From CAZQIC01 sp964593555 (GTDB lineage Bacteria; Bacteroidota; Bacteroidia; JAFLBG01): DNA of 64,000 nucleotides. Positions 7,023 through 16,779 of this stretch are shown here, piece after piece. The notes beneath the pieces are model-generated. The model was not told where the DNA came from. It ran no database searches and saw only the letters and a list, made by a program, of their open reading frames with translations. Position numbers and translations under genes: made by a program. Positions within the stretch are counted from its first letter, which is position 1. Every line of letters starts with the position of its first letter. Where the stretch lies: assembly GCA_964593555.1 (NCBI GenBank), contig CAZQIC010000003.1:30286-94285 (forward strand), written 5' to 3'.

Positions 7023-7844
7023 ATGAAAAGGATCGCTTTATTTTTTTCTTTAACAACCACATTGTTGCTTGTTTCTTTTTCTGCGGATAAGCGGACTCAT
7101 TCTTCTGTCGTTCCAAACGAAAAAGGAACTCCGTTTCGTGTGTTGAAAAATGAAGCATTTCAACGCGGAGAAAAATTGACCTTCCGTTTACATTATGGAT
7201 TTATTGATGCCGGTGTTGCAGTACTCGAGGTAAAAGATGAGGTGAAGATGTTTGGCTCAAGAAAATCATTTCACATTGTGGGAACAGGAACTTCAATTGG
7301 AACATTCGATTGGTTTTTTAAAGTGCGGGATCGTTATGAAACCTATATTGATGAGGAAGCAATTATTCCCTGGTTCTTTGTAAGAAGAGTGGATGAAGGC
7401 GGGTTTAAAATTTCGCAGGACTATACTTTTAATCATTATGCCAACAAAGTTGATGTTGGCGAAGGCGAAAAAATTGATATCCCTGATAATACGCAGGATA
7501 TGTTATCTGCATTTTACGCTGCAAGATGTCTTGATTTTAGCAGTGCGAAGGAAGGAGACATTTTTGACATCACCAGTTTTGTAGACAAAGAAATTTTTCC
7601 AATGCAAATAAAATTCGTTGGTAAAGAAACAATCAAGACTTCATTGGGGAAAGTAAAATGTTTAACGTTCAGACCGGTAGTACAAAAGGGGCGCGTTTTT
7701 AAGAAAGAAGAAGACATGAAAGTTTGGATCACTGATGATAAAAACCATATTCCCGTAAGGGCCCAGGCCGAACTTTTAATTGGTTCAATCAAACTTGATA
7801 TTGTAAAGGCAGAAGGATTAGTCAATCCAATTACTAAGGAATAA
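7023..7844 (+). CDS. DUF3108 domain-containing exported protein
   Basis: This 273-aa protein begins with a signal peptide-like segment (basic MKR, then a hydrophobic run to about residue 20). It continues as one DUF3108-like beta-rich domain: FRLHYGFIDAGVAVLEV near residues 54-70, a DWFFKVRDRYETYID segment, and a final KVWITDDKNHIPVRAQ. The family is envelope-associated and of unknown function; an outer-membrane or periplasmic lipid-binding-like fold is often suggested. It stands alone between leuS and a T9SS protein, so context adds little. Confidence 0.8.
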   Translation: MKRIALFFSLTTTLLLVSFSADKRTHSSVVPNEKGTPFRVLKNEAFQRGEKLTFRLHYGFIDAGVAVLEVKDEVKMFGSRKSFHIVGTGTSIGTFDWFFKVRDRYETYIDEEAIIPWFFVRRVDEGGFKISQDYTFNHYANKVDVGEGEKIDIPDNTQDMLSAFYAARCLDFSSAKEGDIFDITSFVDKEIFPMQIKFVGKETIKTSLGKVKCLTFRPVVQKGRVFKKEEDMKVWITDDKNHIPVRAQAELLIGSIKLDIVKAEGLVNPITKE

Positions 7845-8063
7845 CTCTTGTTCGAGATACAAATAATCCGATAAACGCATTTGCCCACTTCCTGCAATTT
7901 AGAGTAAATTGTATTCGGAATGCGCGAGTATAGCTTGAAACCTTAATTATTAGCCTCCAAAAATCGACTCTTAATACGCAAATTCCCCTAGTTTACAATT
8001 TGTATGAAGTTTGGGAACATAATATTGTCGTTAAAATAATTCACTCATATGCGTATTTGAGAG

Positions 8064-8071
8064 TAGATTTG
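8064..8071 (+). promoter_or_regulatory. Predicted -7 promoter box (TAGATTTG)
   Basis: TAGATTTG fits the Bacteroidota -7 consensus TAnnTTTG exactly and ends 12 bp before the ATG at 8084. No clear TTG is present at the expected -33 spacing. The short leader it implies (about 8-9 nt) would leave little room for a ribosome-binding site. Confidence 0.45.
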
Positions 8072-8083
8072 TAGTATCAATCA

Positions 8084-9793
8084 ATGAAGGGTAAAATTTA
8101 TATTTTTTTAGTGTTGCTTCTGATTCCTGTTTTGTTTTTCGGACAGGTTTCCATGCGGGACAATAACTGGTACTTTGGCAATAATGCAGGTGTAAGTTTT
8201 AATACTGGCTCTCCCGTTGCTGTTGCAGGAAGTGCCATGTCCACCAGCGAGGGCTGTGCTTCAATAAGTAATACCGGCGGACAATTATTATTTTATACTG
8301 ATGGCGCTACTGTGTGGGACAAAACACATATTGCAATGCCCAATGCAGACGGATCGTCATGGAACAAAAAATTATCAGGTAATTCAAGCAGTGCGCAGTC
8401 GGCAATAATCACTACACATCCTTGCGACACGAATAAGTATTATGTTTTTACCACCGATGGAGAAACTTCTTTTGATGCGACGGATCCGAAAGGGATGTAC
8501 GATGGCTTGTATTATACTGTGATTGACATGACATTGAATGGAGGAAAGGGAGATGTTGATCTTGCCTACTTAGCTGCTCAACCCGGATATGTTGCAGGCG
8601 GGAATAAAATAGAATTGATCGATTCTATCCAGGAAAAAGTAAACGCGGCAATTCATTCCAATGGAGTAAATTATTGGGTAGTTGCGCAGCGTATCAATGG
8701 AGATTTTTATGCCTATAAAATTGATTGCAATGGAATAGATATGACTCCCAGGAAGTCACTTAATTTATATGGCCCTGGTGCTCATGTAACGTATGCAAAT
8801 ATGGCCTTTTCAAAAGACGGAAAATCATTGACAGTGGCAGGGGGATTTAACTGGAGCGTTCACTTGTTTGATTTTAATAATACTACTGGCATTGCGAGCA
8901 ACAAAAGAACCCTGGTTGCTGATGTGATGGAATTAGGTGCAGCATGGGGCGTATGTTATTCACCAAACGATTCAATTATTTATGTTGTTCCCTGGGGAGG
9001 AGTAACGTATAAACGTTTTAAACGTTTTGCTCCCAATGTACCAGCAAGCGGGGTAATTGCAACACTTCCAACAAGTACAACTGTTATACAACTAGCACCT
9101 AACGGAAAAATGTACGCGACTAATAATGATGCGACTAATTATCTTTCTGTTTTTAACACACCAAATAATTTTGCCAATCCCGGATTCGTTTCAAATGCAG
9201 TTGCGCTGGGAGCAGGAACCTGCTCTTACGGTTTACCAAATATGTTCAGCGGATTCAGTTCCATGAGAGATCCTGAGTTTGTCCGTAACGATACTTCTTT
9301 TTGTACAATGGGTCAGGCTTCGTTATCTCTTGGTAAAGCAGCAATGGATTGTTTTACTTATTCTTGGGATCCACCGCTTGGTTTAGATGATCCCACCTCC
9401 AGCAATCCTGTTGCAACACTTAATCAAACCACTACGTTTAAAGTAACAGCGAGTACGGTGTGTAAAACATCTGAAGACTCTGTTACCATTACCGTTTCAA
9501 CCTGCGAAGAGAGCGCAGTTTTTTTCCCTAATGCATTTACGCCAAACAACGATGGCGTAAATGATATTTTTATTCCATCACTATATGATTATGTTGATAC
9601 GCAATATGAGTTACTGATATTCGACCGCTGGGGAAATTTAATTTTTAAAACGAATAACCCTAAACAAGGTTGGAATGGCAATGTAAAAACTAACAGGCCC
9701 GCACAGCAAGATGTTTACGTTTATAAAATACTTGCCTTTGATAAATACGGAATTGAGCTGAGCAAAATCGGCCATTTTAGTCTTGTGAGATAA
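8084..9793 (+). CDS. T9SS type B sorting-domain protein with propeller-like domain
   Basis: This is a secreted cell-surface protein of 569 aa. A signal peptide spans about residues 1-21 (hydrophobic run ending FFGQ). Residues 25-400 form a propeller-like region beginning NNWYFGNNAGVSFNTG with LLFYTDGATVWDKTH, followed by SPNGK/SKDGK-like blades. A short Ig/PKD-like piece follows. The last 90 residues are the type B (gliding-motility-associated) C-terminal domain: FPNAFTPNNDGVNDIFIP, IFDRWGNLIF and a final GHFSLVR. Such domains direct export by the type IX system and surface attachment. The N-terminal module recurs at 19230 and 47991. Ligand unknown. Confidence 0.88.
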   Translation: MKGKIYIFLVLLLIPVLFFGQVSMRDNNWYFGNNAGVSFNTGSPVAVAGSAMSTSEGCASISNTGGQLLFYTDGATVWDKTHIAMPNADGSSWNKKLSGNSSSAQSAIITTHPCDTNKYYVFTTDGETSFDATDPKGMYDGLYYTVIDMTLNGGKGDVDLAYLAAQPGYVAGGNKIELIDSIQEKVNAAIHSNGVNYWVVAQRINGDFYAYKIDCNGIDMTPRKSLNLYGPGAHVTYANMAFSKDGKSLTVAGGFNWSVHLFDFNNTTGIASNKRTLVADVMELGAAWGVCYSPNDSIIYVVPWGGVTYKRFKRFAPNVPASGVIATLPTSTTVIQLAPNGKMYATNNDATNYLSVFNTPNNFANPGFVSNAVALGAGTCSYGLPNMFSGFSSMRDPEFVRNDTSFCTMGQASLSLGKAAMDCFTYSWDPPLGLDDPTSSNPVATLNQTTTFKVTASTVCKTSEDSVTITVSTCEESAVFFPNAFTPNNDGVNDIFIPSLYDYVDTQYELLIFDRWGNLIFKTNNPKQGWNGNVKTNRPAQQDVYVYKILAFDKYGIELSKIGHFSLVR

Positions 9794-9839
9794 TTTTCTT
9801 TTGTTGTAATTTCTCTGGTTATTTTCGTTTAGCAAAGAT

Positions 9840-10547
9840 TTGTATAACGCTTCACTACTGAAAACAAAAATCTTTTTTATTTTTAAAATCGCGTTTAATG
9901 TTCTTCTCGGAACAATTGAATTTTTTGTTTTCTATTTTATCTTCGCTGTCGTATTTTCTCTTATTCCTGTTGATGCATTCGATAAAACTGCTGAGGATGA
10001 AATAGAAATATTTATCCGCTCAAATGGAGTCCATACAGATTTAGTATTGCCTGCTGTAAATGAATATAAAGATTGGACCAGGCAAATCCCAGTCGCGAAT
10101 ACGCTTGTCAATGACCCATCAGTAAATTATATCGCGTTTGGCTGGGGCGATAAAGGATTTTACCTGAACACACCAACCTGGGGCGATCTTACTTTCAGTA
10201 CCGCGTTTAAAGCAATGTTTGCGTTGGGCACATCAGCAATGCATGTTACTTATTATAAAAACATAAAGACTGGTGAAAATTGCAAGAGGATAAAAATTAA
10301 TAAAGCCGGATATATTAAATTGATCCAATACATAGAAGAAAGTTTTGCAATGGAACAGAACGTTCCAGTTCTGATTAGTGGTTATCATTACGGTGACTAT
10401 GATTCATTTTACGAAGCGAAAGGGAAATACAGCCTTATTAATACCTGTAATAGCTGGACAAATGCCGGACTAAAGAATTGTGGTGCCAAGGCTTGTTTGT
10501 GGACTCCATTTGATAAAGGGATGCTTTATCAGAACAGAGAAGAATAA
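9840..10547 (+). CDS. TIGR02117 (DUF2459) family protein
   Basis: This 235-aa protein has one N-terminal transmembrane helix (about residues 10-42). A conserved domain follows, beginning IFIRSNGVHTDLVLP with DWTRQIP and YIAFGWGDKGFYLNTPTW, and ending in the CNSWTNAGL motif. The pattern matches the TIGR02117/DUF2459 family of unknown function, in which a Cys/His pair suggests a papain-like amidase fold. The only upstream start in frame is TTG at 9840; the first in-frame ATG lies inside the conserved domain. The gene is convergent with the DsbD gene, 6 bp away. Confidence 0.8.
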   Translation: MYNASLLKTKIFFIFKIAFNVLLGTIEFFVFYFIFAVVFSLIPVDAFDKTAEDEIEIFIRSNGVHTDLVLPAVNEYKDWTRQIPVANTLVNDPSVNYIAFGWGDKGFYLNTPTWGDLTFSTAFKAMFALGTSAMHVTYYKNIKTGENCKRIKINKAGYIKLIQYIEESFAMEQNVPVLISGYHYGDYDSFYEAKGKYSLINTCNSWTNAGLKNCGAKACLWTPFDKGMLYQNREE

Positions 10548-10553
10548 TTTGAA

Positions 10554-12953
10554 CTATTTCTTACCCTTTTTAAATGCAGCAATGCCATCGTCTAGCCATT
10601 TGACGTATTTTGCTACGTCAGCATCATAGCCAGCGGGAGGAGTTAATTTATTCTCATTATGATCTAAAATAAAATATTGTGGTTGTGAATTAGATCCATA
10701 TTTAGATGCTTGCAAATAACTCCATTTTTTTCCGATCGTTTTTATTTTCCAATCTTCACCACCTAATTGCTCAACTCGTTTTTCTGACTCAGGCAATTCT
10801 GTTTTATCATCAACGTATAAAGAAACCAATACTACTTCATTACGTAATCGTTGATCTACAGTCGGGTCTATCCATACTTGCGATTCCATTCTACGGCAGT
10901 TAACGCAAGCCCACCCCGTGAAATCGATCATCAATGGCTTATTCACTTTTTTTGCATAAGCTAATGCTTCATCATAATCATGGAAACAAGGAAGATCATT
11001 TGGACAATGTTCTTTTTTATGATCTCCCGGTTTGCTTTCTCCAACAGTAATCATTCCGCCTTTATACCCAACACCATTGGGAGATTCTGCATAAAAATCT
11101 GGCGGTGGAAAGCCTGCAATTAATTTTAATGGTGCGCCCCATAAGCCGGGGATCATATAAACGGTAAATGAAAAAGTAATGATCGCAAAAAATAACCTTG
11201 TAACAGAAAGATGCTTCATGTCACTGTCGTGTGCGAATTTTATCCAGCCCATTAAATAAATTCCCATTAGCCCGAATATAACTATCCACAACACCAGGAA
11301 TACTTCACGGGTAATAATACCTGCCTGCACAACAAGATCTGCGTTGGATGCAAACTTCAATGCAAGCGCCAATTCTAAAAATCCTAAAACAACTTTTACT
11401 GAGTTCAGCCATCCCCCTGATTTTGGTAATGAGTTCAACCATCCCGGGAAGGCCGCGAATAAACCAAAAGGAAGTGCAAGTGCAGTAGAGAATCCAAGCA
11501 TTCCCCAGAATGGACCTTTGATGCCGCCATTCACAGCGGCATCAACTAATAATGTTCCAATGATTGGTCCGGTGCAAGAGAAGGAGACAAGCGACAATGT
11601 AAATGCCATAAAAAATATTCCCATCAATCCACCCCTTTCCGATTTAGCATCAACTTTATTTATAAATGAGGACGGCAAAACAATTTCGAATGCTCCGAGG
11701 AACGAAGTGGCAAAGACAACCAGCAAAGCAAAAAATCCAAGATTGAACCAGACATTGGTTGAGAGGGCATTTAACGCATCGGGACCAAATGCAAGTGTAA
11801 CACCTAATCCAAGAGCAACGTAAATTATTATGATTGCAATTCCGTAAGTAATTGCGTTTCGTATTCCTGCTGCACGGGTTTTGCTGCGTTTTGTAAAAAA
11901 GCTAACGGTGAATGGGATCATTGGAAATACGCATGGTGTAAGCAATGCAGCGAGCCCACCTAAAAAACCAAAAATAAATATTCTCCAGAATGAACTATCG
12001 TCAGTAACTTCGGCTTCATCTGTTACTTGAATTGGCGCACCTTCATTCATTTTAATTTCAACATCTACACCTGGACCATTGACACATTGTTTATCATTAC
12101 ATGATTGAAATTCAATCCGTCCCTTTATACTAAAAGCCTTTTCGGTTTTTATTTTTATTTTTTGTTTAAATGTCGCTTCCTTTTCAAAGAACGCAAGCAT
12201 AGCATTATCCATAACTGGTTCTTGTCTTACAACAGGCGTTCCCTCGATAAGAGAGTCAACTAATTCATAGTCTGCAGAAGGAGACAATACAATTTCGATA
12301 GGCAAGATATCTGAACTACCGGAATTTAGTCCGTACAAATGCCATCCATCTTCAATAGCTGCTTTAAATGAAATCTCGCATATATTATTTTCAGGTTTTG
12401 AAACAGTCCAGTCCCATTTTACGGGTGTCAGGAACTTTGGAGTTGCGGTGTCTGGTTTCGGCTCTACTGCTGCTGAAACGGCAGGCTCTACTTTTATTTC
12501 ATATTCGACCGTTTCTGGAGGGAGGCATTGACTTTCATTACAAACCATAAACTCTAAACTGCCTTTTACAGTATAAGGTTTATCTGTTTTTGATTTTATT
12601 GTTTGTTTGAACGTGGCGGTTTTTTCATAAAATTCAATTTCAAAGCCCCATTGCTTATCCATTTCCTTAACCAAGTTCTTCCCTTCTTTTACAGCACCTA
12701 ATGTTTCGTAATTAGATGATTTCTCAAATGTAAAAGAGGATAGTATAGGGCCTTCGTCGCCGTAATTTTTTTGTGAGTATAAATGCCAACCCTCGTCAAT
12801 TGTTGCTTTTAAAATTAAAAAGGTTTCTCCCTTATCATTCGTTTCGCTCGAAAATTTCCATTTAACGGGTTTTAATATTTGCGAACAAGAAGTAGCGATT
12901 GAAAATGAAACCAGAACAACCAGGAGAAAATATTTTCTAAAAATCTGTTGCAT
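10554..12953 (-). CDS. dsbD: DsbD-type protein-disulfide reductase
   Basis: This enzyme carries electrons across the inner membrane from thioredoxin to periplasmic disulfides. The 799-aa protein has an N-terminal signal, then two copies of a DsbD-alpha-like domain (about residues 27-155 and 175-302; both contain PVKW and DGWHLY or EGWHLY). The membrane core (about 322-610) carries Cys341 in LTPCVFPMIPF and Cys460 in SFSCTGPIIG. The C-terminal thioredoxin domain has the CxxC pair Cys683/Cys686 in WACVNCRRM. The tandem alpha domain differs from E. coli DsbD but occurs in Bacteroidota. The gene follows the small 94-aa gene by 10 bp. Confidence 0.92.
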   Translation of the reverse strand: MQQIFRKYFLLVVLVSFSIATSCSQILKPVKWKFSSETNDKGETFLILKATIDEGWHLYSQKNYGDEGPILSSFTFEKSSNYETLGAVKEGKNLVKEMDKQWGFEIEFYEKTATFKQTIKSKTDKPYTVKGSLEFMVCNESQCLPPETVEYEIKVEPAVSAAVEPKPDTATPKFLTPVKWDWTVSKPENNICEISFKAAIEDGWHLYGLNSGSSDILPIEIVLSPSADYELVDSLIEGTPVVRQEPVMDNAMLAFFEKEATFKQKIKIKTEKAFSIKGRIEFQSCNDKQCVNGPGVDVEIKMNEGAPIQVTDEAEVTDDSSFWRIFIFGFLGGLAALLTPCVFPMIPFTVSFFTKRSKTRAAGIRNAITYGIAIIIIYVALGLGVTLAFGPDALNALSTNVWFNLGFFALLVVFATSFLGAFEIVLPSSFINKVDAKSERGGLMGIFFMAFTLSLVSFSCTGPIIGTLLVDAAVNGGIKGPFWGMLGFSTALALPFGLFAAFPGWLNSLPKSGGWLNSVKVVLGFLELALALKFASNADLVVQAGIITREVFLVLWIVIFGLMGIYLMGWIKFAHDSDMKHLSVTRLFFAIITFSFTVYMIPGLWGAPLKLIAGFPPPDFYAESPNGVGYKGGMITVGESKPGDHKKEHCPNDLPCFHDYDEALAYAKKVNKPLMIDFTGWACVNCRRMESQVWIDPTVDQRLRNEVVLVSLYVDDKTELPESEKRVEQLGGEDWKIKTIGKKWSYLQASKYGSNSQPQYFILDHNENKLTPPAGYDADVAKYVKWLDDGIAAFKKGKK

Positions 12954-12963
12954 CCGTTGATTT

Positions 12964-13248
12964 CTAAATAATAACTTCTTTTACTCTGCGGATAGGGATA
13001 AGAAGACCTTTTTTTAATATAATACGTTCGGCAGTCACACCCCAAACAGTAGTTTCAACCTGTTTCACACCAATGCTGTCTTCAAATATAATCCTGATTT
13101 TTATTCGCTCGAGATTCCCTAGTTTTAATGCGTTTTCCAAGTCGTGTAATCTTTTTTTAATGTCTTCCGGATTCTTGAGAACATCTTCTTTGGGAAATTT
13201 AAGTCCAGCTACTTGTTCCTTTTCGATTACAATTGGTTTATCTGACAT
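12964..13248 (-). CDS. Conserved hypothetical protein (94 aa)
   Basis: I do not recognise a named family. The 94-aa protein has no signal or membrane segment. It has a charged helical first half (EDIKKRLHDLENALKLGN) and a beta-rich second half (IKIRIIFEDS, VETTVWGVTAERIILKKG, IPIRRVKEVII). The second half could be a small SH3- or Sm-like barrel, but that is a guess. The gene ends 10 bp before the dsbD start, so the two may be cotranscribed. Codon use looks like its neighbours and the reading frame is well formed. Confidence 0.65.
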   Translation of the reverse strand: MSDKPIVIEKEQVAGLKFPKEDVLKNPEDIKKRLHDLENALKLGNLERIKIRIIFEDSIGVKQVETTVWGVTAERIILKKGLLIPIRRVKEVII

Positions 13249-13380
13249 AAAATTGTGGTTAAGGGATTGTGAAGTTAAGCAAAATATGGGGCAATAACCA
13301 ATGTTAGATGACGCAGATATTACTTGTCTGGTATTAATTAACTCCTAATTAAGAATCTCTAACAATCAATAATTTTCAGC

Positions 13381-14700
13381 CTAATGCAACTCCGCTATGG
13401 CTTTTTTGTAAACACTAATCGCGCGCAGGCGGGCAAACTGGTGGTCAACGATGGGTTTCAAATAGTCAGGTGAAAAATTCTGGATCCACTTTTTAATATA
13501 TTTCATTTCCGGATCGAACTTACGGCTTTGCTCAGTCGGGTTAAAAACTCTGAAGTATGGTGATGCATCACAGCCACAACCTGCGGCCCACTGCCAATTA
13601 CCATTGTTAGAAGATAATTCATAATCCAGAAGTTTTTCCGCAAAGTAAGCTTCACCCCAGCGCCAATCAATCAGCAGGTGTTTTGTAAGAAAACTTGCCA
13701 CAACCATTCTAACTCGATTGTGCATAAGCCCGGTTTCATTAAGCTCCCGCATTCCTGCATCCACCATTGGATATCCTGTTTCTCCACGGCACCAAAGGTC
13801 AAATTCGTTTTTGTTGTTTCTCCAGGAAATAGCATCATATTTTGTTTTAAAAGAAGTATTTATCACTCTGGGAAAGTGAAACAAAATCATCATGAAAAAA
13901 TCCCGCCAGATTAATTCATTTAACCATTGTTCATTCGAACTAACTGCTAACCTCACCAACTCTCTAATGCTGGTTGTCCCAAATCGTAGCTGAACACTCA
14001 TCTTTCCCGTCCCGTCTATTCCGGGAAGGTTACGCGTTTTATCGTAGTTCGAAAGAATATTTTTATCCGGATGGATGGAAGATTTATAGGCTAAAGTAGC
14101 CTCAAAACCCAAATCAGAAATGGATGATACTTCTTTTGGCTGTGTTTTTAACAGATTATTAAGTAGCTTTTGACTTGGATAAGAATAGATGTTACTTTCT
14201 TCTAATTTTTGTTTCCATATTTTTGAATATGGTGTGAAAATGGTGTAGGGACTACCTTCGCTTTTCATAACCTCCGCTTTTTCAAAAATAACCTGGTCCT
14301 TGAAGGTCTGAAATTCTATACCCCTGTCTTGTAGAAATTTTGAAATTATCGCATCTCGTTTAATTGCATAAGGTTCATAATCATGATTCGCAAGAACTTT
14401 TTTAACTCGAAAGGAGTTACAAATATTTACGAATGCGTTTAATGGTTCATCATGATAAACAAACAAAGAAGAGCCATTATCTATAAATTTTTTATTTAAG
14501 TCTTCAACTGCCTGATGAATATAGCCAACTCTTCTATCTTTTTTGTTAGTCAGATCATCTAAAATTGTTTTGTCGAAAATAAATATTGGAAGTACGGCAT
14601 CAGAGTTTTTTAGCGCCTCATAAAAACCATGATTATCAAAATAGCGAAGGTCTCTTCGAAACCAGAAAACAGATACAAGCTTGTTCGGTAGTTTATTCAT
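13381..14700 (-). CDS. phrB: Deoxyribodipyrimidine photolyase / cryptochrome
   Basis: Photolyase repairs UV-induced cyclobutane pyrimidine dimers with blue light, using FADH- and an antenna chromophore. The 439-aa protein has the N-terminal alpha/beta antenna domain starting FWFRRDLRYFDNHGF (residues 12-26). The C-terminal helical FAD domain carries GYPMVDAGMREL, HNRVRMVVASFL, and the NNGNWQWAAGCGCDASPYFR region with the conserved Trp, ending in FNPTEQSRKFDP. Length and motifs fit class I CPD photolyases; a cryptochrome function cannot be excluded from sequence alone. It is encoded alone, with gaps on both sides. Confidence 0.92.
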   Translation of the reverse strand: MNKLPNKLVSVFWFRRDLRYFDNHGFYEALKNSDAVLPIFIFDKTILDDLTNKKDRRVGYIHQAVEDLNKKFIDNGSSLFVYHDEPLNAFVNICNSFRVKKVLANHDYEPYAIKRDAIISKFLQDRGIEFQTFKDQVIFEKAEVMKSEGSPYTIFTPYSKIWKQKLEESNIYSYPSQKLLNNLLKTQPKEVSSISDLGFEATLAYKSSIHPDKNILSNYDKTRNLPGIDGTGKMSVQLRFGTTSIRELVRLAVSSNEQWLNELIWRDFFMMILFHFPRVINTSFKTKYDAISWRNNKNEFDLWCRGETGYPMVDAGMRELNETGLMHNRVRMVVASFLTKHLLIDWRWGEAYFAEKLLDYELSSNNGNWQWAAGCGCDASPYFRVFNPTEQSRKFDPEMKYIKKWIQNFSPDYLKPIVDHQFARLRAISVYKKAIAELH

Positions 14701-14803
14701 ACGACTTTAGCTAATTCAATTTTTTTGGGATCTGCTAAAATGTATGAGAGGCATAATTTCTACAGCGACTTTGTGATACGATAAAAAGCACTTTATTTTA
14801 AAT

Positions 14804-15340
14804 CTATGATTTGATAAAAGGCATAATCGCGTTGAGCAACTCATCGGGCCTTTGTGTGCCAATTCTGTAGCGTAAACCATCTTTATCGGTTAGTTCAACA
14901 GCATGCTTGCCACTGGTATAAAATTTTATTTTTCCGCGATGATGGAGGTTGTAAGCTGGGCGATTAAAAGAATACTTACTGTAATCAACTTTTTCGGCCT
15001 TAACAATTGTGTCCAAAATAATTTTAACCTTACGGGATGTCCAAAGTCCGTCGAGCACTACACTATCACCAACGACTGTTGTTTTAATATGCAATATAAA
15101 TATCATGACGGTTGATGAAACGAGGATGACCATTCCCATAATAAAAAACAATTCGCCTGAATTTGGAATGTCATCAATAGGGTAGGAGCCAATATGAATT
15201 CCGGAAACATCAACGGGTTTTGGATTTTCTGACCAATAGTAAGCTGCAAAACAAAATATAACCAGCACCAATCTTCTGAAAATAGATTGTTTATTGCTGC
15301 CTAAATATTGTTTCTCCTGAAAAAGGACATTCTCCTTCAT
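14804..15340 (-). CDS. Hypothetical two-helix membrane protein
   Basis: The family is not recognised. The 178-aa protein has two hydrophobic helices (about residues 23-38 and 64-86) and then a soluble C-terminal region containing VVLDGLWTSRKVKIILDTIVKAEKV and HAVELTDKDGLRYRIGTQRP. This layout, two helices followed by a beta-rich domain in which residues around a W are compared with a membrane-proximal surface, resembles bacterial PH-like (YdbT/YcxB) proteins. That likeness is by eye only. It lies 16 bp after the tilS stop on the same strand in transcription order and may be the last gene of the hemH-pabB-tilS run. Confidence 0.6.
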   Translation of the reverse strand: MKENVLFQEKQYLGSNKQSIFRRLVLVIFCFAAYYWSENPKPVDVSGIHIGSYPIDDIPNSGELFFIMGMVILVSSTVMIFILHIKTTVVGDSVVLDGLWTSRKVKIILDTIVKAEKVDYSKYSFNRPAYNLHHRGKIKFYTSGKHAVELTDKDGLRYRIGTQRPDELLNAIMPFIKS

Positions 15341-15356
15341 GACTTAAAATTATTCA

Positions 15357-16682
15357 CTAATTACTTAACTCGCAAATTAAGATATTTTTAGTAGCATCTG
15401 TTACTTTATAACGATCATCTATCCTGTGTCCAATCACCCAAATTATATCGTTGCCCGATAACATCAGCCAGGTACTTTCTTTATCCAAAAGAGAAAATTT
15501 GTTGTCGACAAAAAAATCGCTTATTTTTTTATTCCCACGCATGCCAAGTGGAACAAAGAAGTCCCCGTTTTTCCATTTACGAATGGTAAGCTTTTCCGCA
15601 AGTTTGTCGTAATCAAAACCTATTATTTTTTTTGATTTGGGAACAATTGTGTTGGCGGTATGTTTGGCTTTTTTTAAACTTAATGCAAGTGGCGATTTTA
15701 TGGAGGCGGAATCTTTTGTAAAAGTATAGGCGTGACTTCCCTTCTTTACCAGTCTGTGTATTATTAAATTATCACGGTCAATTAGCCCGCTATATGTTTC
15801 AGAGAAAAATTGCTTGCCGGATTCTCCGTCGATTCCGGCTGCTATTTTTTTTGCGGCATCACCATTGAACCCGAACTCTTTTAGTATCTCGAATAAAAAA
15901 AACTCTACAGGGGTATACGATTTCAGTTTTTTAAGAGAGATAACTGTGTTACTATCCTTTTTTACTAAAACCTCTTTTTTGCACTCATTAATTTTTTTAT
16001 TCAATACTTGTTCGGCCTGGTTCATTTGTTGGGCGGTTTGGTAAAGAGATTCTTCTAGTGATGGATTTATTTTTTTCAGTTGAGGAATAATATTCAATCT
16101 TATATTATTCCGGATATATTTATCAGAAGTATTACTACTGTCTTCCCGCCATTTTAAATTATTTTGTGTGGCGTATGCTGTTATGTCCTCTCGTGTTGCA
16201 AAAAGCAATGGTCTGATGATCTTATTTTGTTTTACTGATATGCCATGAAGCCCATGAATTCCTGTACCCCGCGTAAGGTTAATGAGCATAGTTTCTGCCA
16301 CATCTCCTTTGTGATGAGCTGTAGCAATAAAATTGTATTTATTTTTTTTCCTGATCTCCTCGAACCATTCATAGCGTAATTCCCTTGCCGCCATTTGAAT
16401 GGAAATGTTTTTTTCTGCTGCGTAAGTATTCGTGTCGAAATGGTTCACAAAAAAGGGAACATTTAATTTTTTAGCAAGTTGTTTAACGAAGATCTCATCG
16501 CCATCCGATTCTTCTCCGCGCAGCTTAAAGTTGCAATGTGCAATTGCGAAATTTATTTTTGCTTCGGAAAATAAATGACATAATACAACAGAATCTGTTC
16601 CTCCACTTACCGTGACAAGTATGTTGTCCTTATTAGAAAAAAGCTTGTTTGATGAAGCAAATTTTTTAAATGTAGAAAACAT
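15357..16682 (-). CDS. tilS: tRNA(Ile)-lysidine synthetase TilS
   Basis: TilS attaches lysine to C34 of the CAU-anticodon tRNA-Ile, changing its decoding from AUG to AUA. The 441-aa protein has the ATP-pyrophosphatase P-loop VTVSGGTDSVVLCHLF near residues 23-38, the AHCNFKLRGEESDGDE and ATAHHKGDVAETMLINLTRGTG motifs, and a C-terminal TilS domain (IRKWKNGDFFVPLGMRG). The frame runs further upstream, to 16805, but that stretch overlaps the end of pabB. ATG 16682 gives the family N-terminus and sits directly after a TAnnTTTG box, so I choose it. Confidence 0.94.
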   Translation of the reverse strand: MFSTFKKFASSNKLFSNKDNILVTVSGGTDSVVLCHLFSEAKINFAIAHCNFKLRGEESDGDEIFVKQLAKKLNVPFFVNHFDTNTYAAEKNISIQMAARELRYEWFEEIRKKNKYNFIATAHHKGDVAETMLINLTRGTGIHGLHGISVKQNKIIRPLLFATREDITAYATQNNLKWREDSSNTSDKYIRNNIRLNIIPQLKKINPSLEESLYQTAQQMNQAEQVLNKKINECKKEVLVKKDSNTVISLKKLKSYTPVEFFLFEILKEFGFNGDAAKKIAAGIDGESGKQFFSETYSGLIDRDNLIIHRLVKKGSHAYTFTKDSASIKSPLALSLKKAKHTANTIVPKSKKIIGFDYDKLAEKLTIRKWKNGDFFVPLGMRGNKKISDFFVDNKFSLLDKESTWLMLSGNDIIWVIGHRIDDRYKVTDATKNILICELSN

Positions 16683-16686
16683 TACA

Positions 16687-16694
16687 CAAAAGTA
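16687..16694 (-). promoter_or_regulatory. Predicted -7 promoter box for tilS (TACTTTTG)
   Basis: On the minus strand TACTTTTG matches TAnnTTTG exactly and ends only 4 nt before the tilS ATG at 16682. Transcription would then begin at or next to the start codon. This supports the shorter tilS start and a promoter of its own inside the pabB-tilS gap. Confidence 0.45.
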
Positions 16695-16779
16695 CCGAAT
16701 TAATGTGAGTTTTCGGTGTAAGTGGCCTGTTCTCCGTTCAAAGCGGGTTTTAATAACTCCAATGACGAATAACGACCGA

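Noticed and set aside
7970..8070. Inverted repeat ACTCT-TAATACGCAAAT ... GCGTATTTGAGAGT as an operator
   Set aside because: The arms match only with a gap and are about 70 nt apart; too weak to call a site.
11344..11823. 159-aa open frame antisense to the DsbD membrane core
   Set aside because: A shadow of a conserved gene in another frame, with no signal or family likeness.
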